Assembly (NCBI RefSeq): GCF_041080815.1
Contig: NZ_CP160205.1
Coordinates: forward strand, 3,162,001-3,226,000
Reading direction: 5' to 3'
Origin: Mucilaginibacter yixingensis
GTDB taxonomy: Bacteria; Bacteroidota; Bacteroidia; Sphingobacteriales; Sphingobacteriaceae
Length of the DNA stretch: 64,000 nucleotides
Positions 45,462 to 55,650 of the stretch are shown piece by piece (within the stretch, counting starts at the first letter, position 1; each line of letters opens with the position of its first letter). The notes under the pieces were generated by a model, which saw only the letters and a program-made list of their open reading frames with translations, did no database searches and was not told where the DNA came from. The translations under genes were made by a program, and so were the position numbers.

Positions 45462-47918
45462 TTAAAGATTTAATATTATAGATGGCAATGCGGGCGATTG
45501 TACCGCCACTGCACTTTTCCCTCCATTTGTTTTGAGACTGATGATGGCGCGCCCATTGTATACCTGCACCTTGCGGGAACCGCGGGACGTGCCAAGATCG
45601 TCTAAAAGTGTGCCGTCACCGGCCAATGAGAAAGTCACCCAGTTTTGTGCATCGAGGCAGAGTACACCTTTGTTATCCAGCAACTTTACCTGTACGGTCT
45701 GTATTCCATCGGCATCGTTAATTTTTTCGAGCTGTAATTGTGCTGGTTTACCCCACTTATCGATTTGATATTCCTGAGTAATCTGGTCGGCCACGGTGGT
45801 TTTTCCTTTATGCGCCACAACCTTTATGTCATTATTGCCTTTATTAAAAGTAACCAGCCAATGCAAGCCCGCAGCAGGAAAATCCTGACTGTTGCGTTTC
45901 CTCGTGCCATAGCTTTTTCCGTTTACAAACAGCTCGGCATTATCGCAGTTTGAATACACTTTTACCATTTTTTGTTCACCTGCATCACCCCAGCGTACCG
46001 GCCAGCTATGACCGTAAATATGCGCCATAGGCCTGGTGGTCCAATACGATTGAAAAACGTAGTATGATTCTTTGGGTGTTCCATCACGCTCCACTACACC
46101 TTTCTGGTTCATGTATGGAATAGGGTTATCTGGACGAATAGGCGTAGAAAAATCTTTATACACCCAAAAGGCCGAACCAGTTAACCAGGGCATGGTCTCT
46201 TGCTCTTTAAGATGCCAATCGAACAAATTACAGATGTAACTTTCGCTCCAATCTCCATCTTTAGAAACACGGGCCGCGCCACCAATTAGCGAAGCGTCAC
46301 CTAATCGCTCATCGGTACCGCTTCCTGATTTAATTTCGGCCAAAGCTTTATCAGGATTTTCAGAATGACGCAGCGCATGGCTATCGCCTCCCCATTCGGC
46401 ATGAAAAAAGTGTTTTACTTTTTTAAATTCTTCCTCTGTGCTTTGCTTATACTCGGTGTAAACACCCCGGTACCAACCGGCCCAAATGGAAGGTGAGTAC
46501 ACATCAGTAATATCAGCACAAAAGTCACACCGCCGGATGGTGGTTTTGCGAGACGGATCCAGACGATGAGCCCGATCATTTTGCTCCTTCATAAAAGCAC
46601 GGATTTTTTCCTTGTCAAACTCAGGAAAGTCGCCAGCCCAGTCATTCTCATTACCCAATCCCCAAAGAATAATAGCCGGGTGGTTATAATGCTGCTCAAT
46701 CATATTGGTGAGCATGGTGCGCGCCTGGTTCTTATATTTCTCGCCACCAAGTCCGCCGCGGCACCAGGGTTCTTCTTCCCAAACCAGTATGCCTAAACTG
46801 TCGCACAGATTTAGTATAATGCGCGACTGCTGATAATGCCCCAGTCGTATAAAATTAACGCCCATGTCTTTCATTTGCTGCATCTCCGTGTGCATCATCT
46901 TTTCAGTCATGGCTGCCGCAACGCCGGCATGGTCTTCATGCCGGTGAGTGCCACGCAATAGCAAACGCTTGCCGTTGAGCATAAACGGACCGTTATCTAC
47001 AAACTTAAAGTCACGAAAACCTGTCTTTTCTGTATGCGTACAAGTTTGTCCGTTATTGTTTACCGTTACTTCAACAGTATAAAGTGACGGATCATCTGGT
47101 GACCATAATTGAGGTTTTTTAATATTAAAGCTACCAATCTGGCTGTCTCCGTCCAGGTTATTTAAGCTATACTTTGTTTGTGCAATAATTTTACCTGCGG
47201 GATCCGTCACCTTGATTTCGCCTGCGGCTGATGGAATGTTGACTGGATTATAAAAGCGGGCTTTAACATTCAGCTTAGCAGACTGTCTCCCCGCCTCTAA
47301 TGTTACAGAGGCGAAAACCTTATCAAAAGACAGCACCGGTGTATAAACCAAATTAACATAACGGTACAAACCGCCATATACATTAAAGTCTGAAAGTTGC
47401 GAAGGGATACTTTCCAGATCGCGGGAGTTATCGCATCTGATAGATAGCGGAATTTTGCCTTTAAACTGCTTTTTAAAAACGTCTGTCTTTTTAAAATCAG
47501 CCACGGCCTGGGTAATGTCTGCCACCCATTCATCATATCCACCCAGGTGTGATGCTACCTTGGTGGTATAAATATAAACGTCTGTTTTCTGCCCGGCGCC
47601 CTCAAAATGCAGCAGCGTACGCCCGTTGGCATACGGGTTATTAATATCAAGCTGCGTGCGGTACCAACCGGGGCCCTGGTAATAGTTTACATCAGGATCA
47701 ACGGCATCGCGCGCATTAAAGCAATGTGGCAACTGCACTTTTTGCCACAACGGCAAGCTTTCCGGGTTACCGGCCGTCACCGGGCGAACGGCTTCCCATA
47801 TTCCTCCCAGATCTTGCTTTAAAAATTCCCAGTTAGTAGTAAGGCGGGTTTGTTGCTGAGCACGCGCGTTTTGAGCAAGCCACAGCAAAGCAAAGCAGAA
47901 GATTTTAATTTTTCTCAC
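45462..47918 (-). CDS. GH2 beta-glycosidase (beta-galactosidase / beta-glucuronidase type)
   Basis: 818 residues with a signal peptide ending AQNARAQ. Domains in order: sugar-binding jelly roll (about 25-200, with LPHCFNARDAVDP and GPGWYRTQLDI), Ig-like domain (about 200-305), TIM barrel (GFRDFKFVDNGPFMLNGKRL, LRGTHRHEDHAG, the acid/base Glu in LWGLGNENDW, the nucleophile Glu in FFHAEWGGDSH) and a C-terminal DUF4982-like Ig domain. It removes a terminal beta-linked galactose, glucuronate or related sugar. The neighbouring lyase and GH88 make a uronate-related role plausible. First gene of its unit. Confidence 0.9.
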   Translation of the reverse strand: MRKIKIFCFALLWLAQNARAQQQTRLTTNWEFLKQDLGGIWEAVRPVTAGNPESLPLWQKVQLPHCFNARDAVDPDVNYYQGPGWYRTQLDINNPYANGRTLLHFEGAGQKTDVYIYTTKVASHLGGYDEWVADITQAVADFKKTDVFKKQFKGKIPLSIRCDNSRDLESIPSQLSDFNVYGGLYRYVNLVYTPVLSFDKVFASVTLEAGRQSAKLNVKARFYNPVNIPSAAGEIKVTDPAGKIIAQTKYSLNNLDGDSQIGSFNIKKPQLWSPDDPSLYTVEVTVNNNGQTCTHTEKTGFRDFKFVDNGPFMLNGKRLLLRGTHRHEDHAGVAAAMTEKMMHTEMQQMKDMGVNFIRLGHYQQSRIILNLCDSLGILVWEEEPWCRGGLGGEKYKNQARTMLTNMIEQHYNHPAIILWGLGNENDWAGDFPEFDKEKIRAFMKEQNDRAHRLDPSRKTTIRRCDFCADITDVYSPSIWAGWYRGVYTEYKQSTEEEFKKVKHFFHAEWGGDSHALRHSENPDKALAEIKSGSGTDERLGDASLIGGAARVSKDGDWSESYICNLFDWHLKEQETMPWLTGSAFWVYKDFSTPIRPDNPIPYMNQKGVVERDGTPKESYYVFQSYWTTRPMAHIYGHSWPVRWGDAGEQKMVKVYSNCDNAELFVNGKSYGTRKRNSQDFPAAGLHWLVTFNKGNNDIKVVAHKGKTTVADQITQEYQIDKWGKPAQLQLEKINDADGIQTVQVKLLDNKGVLCLDAQNWVTFSLAGDGTLLDDLGTSRGSRKVQVYNGRAIISLKTNGGKSAVAVQSPALPSIILNL

Positions 47919-48220
47919 AGTTGATTTTATAATAAATGGCGGCTAAAGCTATTATAAACAGGAGAAAAAAAAGTCACTCAAATTGTCTATATCATATACT
48001 AAAATGAACCGTCAACCTTGTCTAATTATCAGCGATGTGATGATGTCAGTACTCTCCTATTTCGATATGTAAGCAACTAAAAGTGAGAGTTGGAAAAATG
48101 TCAAGGCCGGGCAGTGTCTCTTTAATGCCGGTGTTTGTTCGGTATTGTGTTATTCAGCGAACTTATCTAATGTATTTCTATTACCGTTAAAAATGGCTCT
48201 ACAACAAATATTCTTAATCT

Positions 48221-48435
48221 CAAACTTTCCGGTTCAAATCAAACCCGGAAAGTTTGTTACATAGTTACTTATAGAGGCCTTTTTGCAAGAGATTTCGTCT
48301 TTTTAGATAAACCCCTTACCCTTCAAATCGTCAATTATGGGCTCTATTAGCCATAAAAAGGGTTCCAAATGTTGCAAGTATTCCCGGCCAACGATACTGA
48401 AGGAAACAACCACATGTGGTTGTTTCCTTTTTTTA
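48221..48435 (+). ncRNA. Candidate structured small RNA (unclassified)
   Basis: Four inverted repeats follow one another on the plus strand: a 12-bp perfect stem (48221-48232 with 48245-48256), TATGGGCT / AGCCATA with one bulge (48336-48355), AGTAT / ATACT (48377-48398) and a 30-base perfect palindrome (48400-48429) followed by T residues to 48434. A terminator this strong with no protein gene before it suggests a non-coding transcript. The 5' end is unknown and may be anywhere from about 48180 to 48300. I do not recognise an RNA family. Alternatives are a vestige of a lost gene or a mobile-element end. Confidence 0.4.
48400..48434 (+). terminator. Strong intrinsic terminator without an upstream protein gene
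   Basis: A 15-bp perfect inverted repeat (AAGGAAACAACCACA and its complement) directly followed by a T-run (48428-48434). Plus-strand orientation, 323 bases before the next start codon. Confidence 0.8.
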
Positions 48436-48678
48436 TAACAATAAAACTCTCATCATCAGTCAGTTACTATCTAACAAACAATGATTAGACTTTTTTGTGA
48501 ATCAGTCTATAAGGCGCGAAGAGGGACGTGTGGCAAGCTTTTTTGTGGTTCGATGTCCACTTAAAATCACCATTACTTGTGAAAGCTATTTCGATAATGG
48601 CTCTCCGTCAACGATTTAGTGAAATATGGCTATTGAACATATTGTTACCTTAAATTTTAAATTAGCAGTAAGTATTAG

Positions 48679-48711
48679 TTGTAAAAACAGCTGGAGAATG
48701 AATTATATTTG
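48679..48711 (+). promoter_or_regulatory. Bacteroidota-type promoter of the giant T9SS protein
   Basis: TTGT (48679-48682) is followed after 21 bases by TATATTTG (48704-48711), a full match to TAnnTTTG. The predicted start of transcription, about 7 bases downstream, leaves a leader of about 40 bases before the ATG at 48757. Confidence 0.55.
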
Positions 48712-48756
48712 ATAACAATTCTCAATAGTACCTATTTGAATAAAACCTAACTCACA

Positions 48757-51700
48757 ATGTGTCGCAAGCTCTTTCTGCTGTTTATATTTCCATTTTTTTG
48801 TTTCGCCGTTGATGCTCAAACACCTATTATCTCATCGTTTAGCCCCCTATCGGCTGGGATAGGTTCACAAATAACTATCAACGGTGACAATTTTAACACA
48901 AACGCTACAGACAATATTGTTTATTTCGGCTATGTAAAAGCTGTGGTAAAATCGGCATCAAAAACACAGCTTACCGTAACGGTCCCGCAAAGCGCAACCA
49001 ACAAACCCATATCGGTACTTAATGCGGTCACGCATCTTACTGCATATTCCTCTTTGCCTTTCAGTATAACATTTGCCGGCAATGGTAACGTCAGTTCGGG
49101 CGATTTTGACCTGTCTCAAACGCTGTCCTATAAAAACGTAAGCCCAATTGTTATGGCTGACTTTGACAGCGATGGCAAACCAGATGTGGTAACAGCCGAC
49201 GAGCTGCATGAAAATCTTTTATTACTACACAACAGTACCCAACAGGGAAGCAAGCTTACTTTTGACACCTCATACGTCCATAATTATGATGATTTTGGAA
49301 TAATGAGAGCTGCTGACGTAAATGGCGATGGCAAACCGGACATTATTATCAAGACCACATATAGCGATATAATTAAGGTACATATCAATACATCTGTTAG
49401 CGGTAAAATTAGTTTTGCCTACCCGGTAAACTTCGCCTTAAGCGCACAGTATTGTAATGCCATAGATGTTGCTGATATTGATGGAGATGGCATGCCGGAT
49501 ATTATTGCAAACACAGGTGATAAAAGTATTAGCATACTCCGCAACACCAGTACTTCCACAACTTTGTCTTTTGACAAACCTGTAACCACAGACGCCATCG
49601 CATTAGCGGTTACTATGAGAATTGCCGATCTGAATGCCGACGGCAAACCAGATATCGTTGTTGCCACCAATACCGACCCTGGTACCCAAATTGGAACCAT
49701 CGCTGTTTTAACCAATAATTCATCCCCAGGTAATATCTCATTCAATCTCGGCGCCGCCCGGTATACAGGAGCGCCTGCGTTTGATCTGGGCGATGTTAAC
49801 GGCGATGGCAAACCCGATCTGGTAACGGGAGATAAAACAACTTTCAAACTATATGTATATCAAAACAATACAGCTACCAACCAACCCGTAACTTTCCAGC
49901 AACCTTTGTTTGTTGCAAATGAAGCGCCCCTGCTAAGCCAGATACTTATACAAGATATTGATGGCGATGGCAAAAACGACATACTGGTTAGTGGCAACGG
50001 CATTAACCTGTGGCGCAATATCTCGGGCTCATCATTGATATTTGATATGAAGGTGAGTGTAAGCAATGCAAGCTATAATGTGTTAAATGGATGCGATTTG
50101 GACGGAGATAACAAAACCGACTTTCTCGTAAACGATGGCATCAATCAACTCGCCGTTATCAGAAACAATACACAAACGCCCCCGCCGCCAGGGCCGGTTG
50201 TTACATCGGTCAGCCCGCTAAGCGGTCAGGTAGGCGCTACAGTTACTATAAGCGGCAGCGGATTTAATGGTACTGTCGCTAATAATGTAGTATTTTTTGG
50301 CCCCGTACAAGGAACGGTTAGTGCAGCGTCTGCAACACAGCTTACTGTTAAAGTGCCGGCAGGCTCATCCTTTCAACCTATTGCTGTCGTTAACACCGCT
50401 ACACACCTGCAAACGATATCTTCACAGTGGTTTACGCCTACTTATCCTACAAAAAAAGAGATTTATCCGTCAGATTTTCAGGCCCAGGTAAACATCCCTT
50501 CAAACAACTACATTTCAAACCAGCAGGTGGCCGATATAGACGGAGATGGCAAGCCTGACCTTGTTTACGCCAATACAGGCACAGGTGCCGTATCAATATA
50601 TCTTAATAAATCAACAGGCGGACCTTTAACCAGTACATCCCTGGCAACAAAAGTTGATGTCAACGCGCCCTCAGAACATCCCTTCTGTACGCGGATAGCC
50701 GACATGAACAATGATGGCAAGCCCGATATTCTATACATCGTAGGCAACTCCAGCAGCAAATTAGTCTTATTACTCAACACGTCTAAACCAGGCTCGGTAT
50801 CATTTGTACAGTCATACAGCCACGAAGCATTTTCATCTATGACCGATATGGTTACCGGCGATTTTGATAACGATGGTAAAACAGATTTTGCATTTATACG
50901 CCCTAATGATATTGTTTTTTACCGCAACACCACCCCAACTACAGGTAACATAGGTACAATGACATTTGCAGAGTCTATCACCTTAAAAGGCGTTGCCAGC
51001 CCCTCAAGCTTAAATGCGGCTGATATGGACGGTGATGGCAAACTTGATATGGTATTTACTGAAAACGGCGGCATGGCAGCCTTTCTTAATACCTCTATCC
51101 CCGGTGCCATTAATTTTACTGCCATACCGGCACGTATATCAGGTACAGGAGGTTTGGCCAAGGTAGCCGATATAGACGGCGATGGCAAGCTCGATGTGAT
51201 ATCAATGTACTCAACCAGCGTTATTACACTGGTCCGCAACACGTCTGTAAAAGGAAGCTTAAGCTTTGATAATGCCGTTGTTCTGCCTGCTACCTATAGC
51301 GTTAATGGTAGCTATGTACTTAATGTAGCCGATATGGACGGCGATGGCAAGCCCGATCTGGTTTTTGGCGACCAAAATACAGTTGGAATTATGCGTAATA
51401 CGGCTGTAAACGGAAGTTTCAGTACCGATTCTTTTTCGCCCAAGATAAACCTGCCGGTTACAGCATCGCCCTACTCCATCAACATAGCCGATATGAACGG
51501 CGATGGCAAACCCGATATTATTGCCACAGACCAAAGCAGTATTTCATTGATGGGCTATATTGGCGACCCTTTGCACAATCCACCCGTCATCTCCTCATTT
51601 ACGCCTGCATCAGCAGCTACAGATGCAGTAGTAACTCTGATTGGCAGCTATTTTACCGGCACCAAATCACTTACTTTTGGCGGGGTACCTGTTACCAGCT

Positions 51701-54700
51701 TCAAGGTAGTATCAGCAGATACCATTCAAGCGGTTGTTTCATTGGGGAACCCATCCGGTGATATCGTTATCATAACTGCCGACGGTAAATACACAGCCAA
51801 AGGCTTCACATTTATTCCACCGCCTGTAGTTACCAGTTTCAGCCCATCTGCGGCAGCCACAGGCGAGAAAGTGACGATTACCGGCACCGGTTTTAACGGA
51901 GTTACCGCAGTGAGGTTTGGAGGCGTACCTGCGGCATCATTTACCGTAACGTCTGCCACCACTATACAGGCAGTTATTGGCACAGGTGGTACCGGCACTG
52001 TTACTGTAACCGCAGCGAGTGGTACTGGCGCCCTGGGCGGATTTAAGTACCCGCTGCCCACTATCAGCATCTCGGGCGATCAAAGTTATGGGTATATTAC
52101 AGGCAAGGCTATTACACCTATAAAAACAATAAACAAAGGCGGGGTGATCCCTAACGGCCTGTATGGTAAAGTTACCACCCTGGCAGGCAGCCGCAGCCCC
52201 GGCGCCGTTGACGCGGTGGGCACCCTGGCCAGTTTTAATAACCCGGCAAATCTAACAATTGACTATGACGGCAATTTGTTTGTGGTAGACCAGGGAAACA
52301 ATGCTATCAGGAAGGTGACACCCGATGGTACCGTTACCACCTATGCAGGCACAAAAAAGGCCGGGCATGATGACGGCCCCCGGGCTACTGCCACTTTTGG
52401 TTCGCCATATACTATAGCCATGGATGTTACAGGTAATATGTATGTGTTTGACAACAACAGCAACACTATTCGTAAAATCACGCCCAACTCAGGAGTTACA
52501 ACATTTGCCCAGGGCAATAACATACTACACCAATCTAATGCCTTTACAACCGACCTGCAAAACAACCTGTACACCAGCCAATCTCAGGATAAAGATGTTT
52601 TAAAAATTATGCCTGACGGAACAACCAACGTGTTGGCCACCCCAAGTTCATCAGGAGCCAACAATAGTCTATCACCCGCTGGCCTGGCTGCTGATGCCAA
52701 TGGAAATATCTGGGTAACTGACTATAATGCAAGGCTAATCAGGAAGATAATGCCAGACGGAACCTTGTCTACGCTGGCCGGTAACAGCAATGCCCCATAC
52801 GGCAGTCGCGATGGCGTAGGCACAAATGCTACGTTTACCGATCCGGTCGCTATGGCTTTAGACCAGGCGGGCAATGCTTATATTTCAGACTCCTGGTCAT
52901 TTATTATCCGAAAAATGGCGCCCGATGGCATGGTAACTACCTTAGCCGGAAATGGCAAAGATGGTTATGCTGACGGCATTGGTACCGCCTCCAGCTTTTC
53001 GTACACGGGCGGCCTTTGCCCCGATGCTATGGGCAACTTATATGTGTGCGATGGCAATCAGCAGATACGCAAAATAATCATCACAGGCTATGCCATTAGT
53101 CCTGCCTTGCCTGATGGCATGGTGTTGAATGAAGACGGCACAATCAGCGGAACACCAACCGCAGCAGCCACAGCTACCGACTACACCATCACAGCATACA
53201 ATGGCAGCGGCAGCAGCACTTGTAAAGTTAACATTGCGGTATCATTATCGGCACCGCCAACAATCACCTCCTTTACGCCCACCAGCGCAGGCATTGGCGC
53301 AAAGGTTACCATTACTGGAACAAACTTTACAGGCACCACCACAGTAAGCTTTGGCGGCATGGCAGCTACAGATTTTACCGTACAATCATCTACCAGCATA
53401 TTAGCCACGGTTGCCACAGGTACAACCGGCAATATAGCCGTTACCACGCCAAGCGGCACGGCAACCCTGGCCGGTTTTTCCTTTACCGGACCAAAAATTG
53501 ATTCATTCTCGCCCGCCAGCGCAGCAACCGGTGGTTCGGTAACCATTACGGGCGAGGGCTTCACCGACGCCACTTCGGTTAGTTTTGGCGGTACACCCGC
53601 TACCTCATTCGTTATCAATTCGTCTACCAGCATTACAGCCGTTGTTGGAGCTGGCTCAACCGGTTATATTTCAGTTACTACGCCCAATGGCACAAGCTCA
53701 TCTCAAAACGGATTTGTTAAAGTAACTACGCCGCCTGCAAATATTAGTTACGGCAATGCGCAAACCTACACTGTGGCCACGCCAATTACACCGCTTACCC
53801 CGCTAAATACCGGAAGTGAAGTACCCTTAGCAACCTATGGAAATGTATCAGTATTGGCCGGTAGCGGCTTTCCGGGATATGCTGAAGGGCAGGGTAGCGC
53901 AGCAGCATTTACCGACCCGCTGGCCATTGCAATGACTCCTGACGGGAATTTTTATGTAGCTGATAATAATAACCCTTCATCTATCAGAAAAGTTACTCCT
54001 GGTGGCCTTGTAAGCACTTTTGTTGCCAATAGCGCGCTGGGCACCTCTAATACCAGCGGCTATTTTATGCTGACAGGTATTACTGCCGATGCATCAGGCA
54101 ATCTTTATGTGGCGTTAGGGTATGATAATGTAATAAAAAAGATAACACCGCAAGGCGTTGTAAGCCTCTTTGCCGGAAGTGGCGTAGCCGGTTCTGCAGA
54201 CGGCAAGGGTCAATTAGCCAGCTTTAACGGTCCAAGAGGCTTAGCCGTTGGACCGGATGGGGCTGTTTATGTAGCTGATGTAAGCAACCACATGATTCGC
54301 AAAATCACGCCAGATGGTACCGTGACCACCCTGGCCGGCAATACAGTATATGGCAATGCCAATGGAACCGGCATGGCGGCAAGCTTTCATCAGCCGATGG
54401 GGGTTTGTGTGGACATTTTTGGAAATGTATATGTTGCCGATGGTGCAAATAACCTTATACGTAAAATAACCCCTGCCGGCACAGTATCTACGTTTGCGGG
54501 TAGCGGCAAACAAGGCTTTGCCGATGGCAAGGCAACAGAAGCAGCATTTAATGCGCCCTGGGCCGTAACCGTAGATGATTTAGGAAACGTTTATGTGATG
54601 GATATACTGAACAACCGAATGCGTAAAATAACCCAGGATGGAATGGTAAGCACGGTTGCTAATAACTTCAACTTCCCAGTATCCGTTATCCTGGACAACG

Positions 54701-55650
54701 CAGGCAATGCGCTTATTGTAGAGCAGTCCGGTCCACAAATAAAAAAGGTATCACTTAGTGGTTACGCCATTACGCCTGCTTTGCCGGCCGGATTAACTTT
54801 TGAAGCCACCACGGGCATCATTAGCGGTACGCCCACCCAGGTTTTCCCGGCAACAGATTTTTTTGTTACAGCTTATACGAAAAATGGAGCAAGCACTGCT
54901 ACAGTAAACATTAAGGTTAATCCGTTTACCTTACCGGTAAATAATTTCCTGGTGTCATCTAACAGTGTTACCTGCCGCGGAGCAAACAATGGCTCCATCA
55001 CCATAACAGCCAACAAGGCCACCTATAATTACACAGCAACCCTAACCGGTAGTAATGTAAATACTCAATTGCCATTTACCACCTCCACAACTTTTAACAA
55101 TTTATTGCCAGGCAGTTATAATGTGTGCATTACCCTAGCCGGGCAACCCAATTACCAGAAATGTTATACCCTGGTAATTACCGAACCTAAAGATTTATCG
55201 GTATATGCAACGGTAAACCCAGACAGGCACAGTATCAGCCTTGCACTAAAGGGCGGAACAACTTATCAGGTTCAATTAAACGGCATTGTTGCTACATCAA
55301 CCGACAGCCTGATTACCCTGCCGCTGGCGGCAGGAGCTAACAAACTGATAGTAACTACAGATAAAGCCTGCCAAGGCTTATTTGAACGCGTTATTGATAT
55401 TGCCGACCAAATACTTCCCTACCCCAATCCTTTTACAGAAGTACTGAACATTAACATGGGATTTGAAAAAACGCATACAGCCGAGGTGAAGATATTTACT
55501 ATTTACGGTCAGTTGATTTATCAAAAGAAATTTAATGAGCCAGCCGGCACGATTCAACTTAATTTGAGTAAAATAACAATGTCGGGGGTATATTCATTGC
55601 AAATGAGCACTGATAATGGTACAAAATTTTTTAAGATAGCAAGGAAATGA
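48757..55650 (+). CDS. Giant T9SS-secreted multidomain protein (IPT/TIG, FG-GAP/VCBS, NHL, Ig, sorting domain)
   Basis: 2297 residues. A signal peptide (1-20) is followed by IPT/TIG 1 (about 22-107), seven FG-GAP/VCBS calcium-type repeats (about 130-473, DVNGDGKPD pattern), TIG 2 (480-562), a second VCBS block (592-931), TIG 3 and 4 (941-1105), an NHL-repeat propeller (about 1137-1441, NNAIRKVTPDGTVTTYAG), a putative Ig (1442-1500), TIG 5 and 6 (1497-1660), a second NHL propeller (1696-2001), a second putative Ig, a SprB-like repeat (about 2061-2145) and a type A T9SS sorting domain (YPNPFTEVLNINMG and on). It is therefore secreted to or anchored at the cell surface. No catalytic motif is visible. 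An adhesin or surface scaffold is likely; its ligand is unknown. Confidence 0.9.
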   Translation: MCRKLFLLFIFPFFCFAVDAQTPIISSFSPLSAGIGSQITINGDNFNTNATDNIVYFGYVKAVVKSASKTQLTVTVPQSATNKPISVLNAVTHLTAYSSLPFSITFAGNGNVSSGDFDLSQTLSYKNVSPIVMADFDSDGKPDVVTADELHENLLLLHNSTQQGSKLTFDTSYVHNYDDFGIMRAADVNGDGKPDIIIKTTYSDIIKVHINTSVSGKISFAYPVNFALSAQYCNAIDVADIDGDGMPDIIANTGDKSISILRNTSTSTTLSFDKPVTTDAIALAVTMRIADLNADGKPDIVVATNTDPGTQIGTIAVLTNNSSPGNISFNLGAARYTGAPAFDLGDVNGDGKPDLVTGDKTTFKLYVYQNNTATNQPVTFQQPLFVANEAPLLSQILIQDIDGDGKNDILVSGNGINLWRNISGSSLIFDMKVSVSNASYNVLNGCDLDGDNKTDFLVNDGINQLAVIRNNTQTPPPPGPVVTSVSPLSGQVGATVTISGSGFNGTVANNVVFFGPVQGTVSAASATQLTVKVPAGSSFQPIAVVNTATHLQTISSQWFTPTYPTKKEIYPSDFQAQVNIPSNNYISNQQVADIDGDGKPDLVYANTGTGAVSIYLNKSTGGPLTSTSLATKVDVNAPSEHPFCTRIADMNNDGKPDILYIVGNSSSKLVLLLNTSKPGSVSFVQSYSHEAFSSMTDMVTGDFDNDGKTDFAFIRPNDIVFYRNTTPTTGNIGTMTFAESITLKGVASPSSLNAADMDGDGKLDMVFTENGGMAAFLNTSIPGAINFTAIPARISGTGGLAKVADIDGDGKLDVISMYSTSVITLVRNTSVKGSLSFDNAVVLPATYSVNGSYVLNVADMDGDGKPDLVFGDQNTVGIMRNTAVNGSFSTDSFSPKINLPVTASPYSINIADMNGDGKPDIIATDQSSISLMGYIGDPLHNPPVISSFTPASAATDAVVTLIGSYFTGTKSLTFGGVPVTSFKVVSADTIQAVVSLGNPSGDIVIITADGKYTAKGFTFIPPPVVTSFSPSAAATGEKVTITGTGFNGVTAVRFGGVPAASFTVTSATTIQAVIGTGGTGTVTVTAASGTGALGGFKYPLPTISISGDQSYGYITGKAITPIKTINKGGVIPNGLYGKVTTLAGSRSPGAVDAVGTLASFNNPANLTIDYDGNLFVVDQGNNAIRKVTPDGTVTTYAGTKKAGHDDGPRATATFGSPYTIAMDVTGNMYVFDNNSNTIRKITPNSGVTTFAQGNNILHQSNAFTTDLQNNLYTSQSQDKDVLKIMPDGTTNVLATPSSSGANNSLSPAGLAADANGNIWVTDYNARLIRKIMPDGTLSTLAGNSNAPYGSRDGVGTNATFTDPVAMALDQAGNAYISDSWSFIIRKMAPDGMVTTLAGNGKDGYADGIGTASSFSYTGGLCPDAMGNLYVCDGNQQIRKIIITGYAISPALPDGMVLNEDGTISGTPTAAATATDYTITAYNGSGSSTCKVNIAVSLSAPPTITSFTPTSAGIGAKVTITGTNFTGTTTVSFGGMAATDFTVQSSTSILATVATGTTGNIAVTTPSGTATLAGFSFTGPKIDSFSPASAATGGSVTITGEGFTDATSVSFGGTPATSFVINSSTSITAVVGAGSTGYISVTTPNGTSSSQNGFVKVTTPPANISYGNAQTYTVATPITPLTPLNTGSEVPLATYGNVSVLAGSGFPGYAEGQGSAAAFTDPLAIAMTPDGNFYVADNNNPSSIRKVTPGGLVSTFVANSALGTSNTSGYFMLTGITADASGNLYVALGYDNVIKKITPQGVVSLFAGSGVAGSADGKGQLASFNGPRGLAVGPDGAVYVADVSNHMIRKITPDGTVTTLAGNTVYGNANGTGMAASFHQPMGVCVDIFGNVYVADGANNLIRKITPAGTVSTFAGSGKQGFADGKATEAAFNAPWAVTVDDLGNVYVMDILNNRMRKITQDGMVSTVANNFNFPVSVILDNAGNALIVEQSGPQIKKVSLSGYAITPALPAGLTFEATTGIISGTPTQVFPATDFFVTAYTKNGASTATVNIKVNPFTLPVNNFLVSSNSVTCRGANNGSITITANKATYNYTATLTGSNVNTQLPFTTSTTFNNLLPGSYNVCITLAGQPNYQKCYTLVITEPKDLSVYATVNPDRHSISLALKGGTTYQVQLNGIVATSTDSLITLPLAAGANKLIVTTDKACQGLFERVIDIADQILPYPNPFTEVLNINMGFEKTHTAEVKIFTIYGQLIYQKKFNEPAGTIQLNLSKITMSGVYSLQMSTDNGTKFFKIARK

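Larger units (their letters stand above)
47919..48756. other. Long non-coding region between the PUL and the giant T9SS protein gene
   Basis: 838 bases with no credible protein gene. The left part must hold the promoter of the GH2 unit, but I see no clear box. The middle holds three hairpins and a strong plus-strand terminator (candidate RNA, 48221-48435). The right end holds the promoter of the 2297-residue protein (48679-48711). The rest shows nothing recognisable. Confidence 0.6.

Noticed and set aside
49140..51560. Repeated DNA in the giant gene as a possible CRISPR or tandem-repeat array
   Set aside because: The repeats are degenerate coding repeats (DxDGDGKPD protein motif) with irregular spacing, not identical spaced repeats.
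53181..53633. 150-codon minus-strand frame (and similar ones at 49419-49847 and 51726-52070) inside the giant gene
   Set aside because: They arise from the biased, repetitive codon use of the TIG and VCBS repeats on the other strand.
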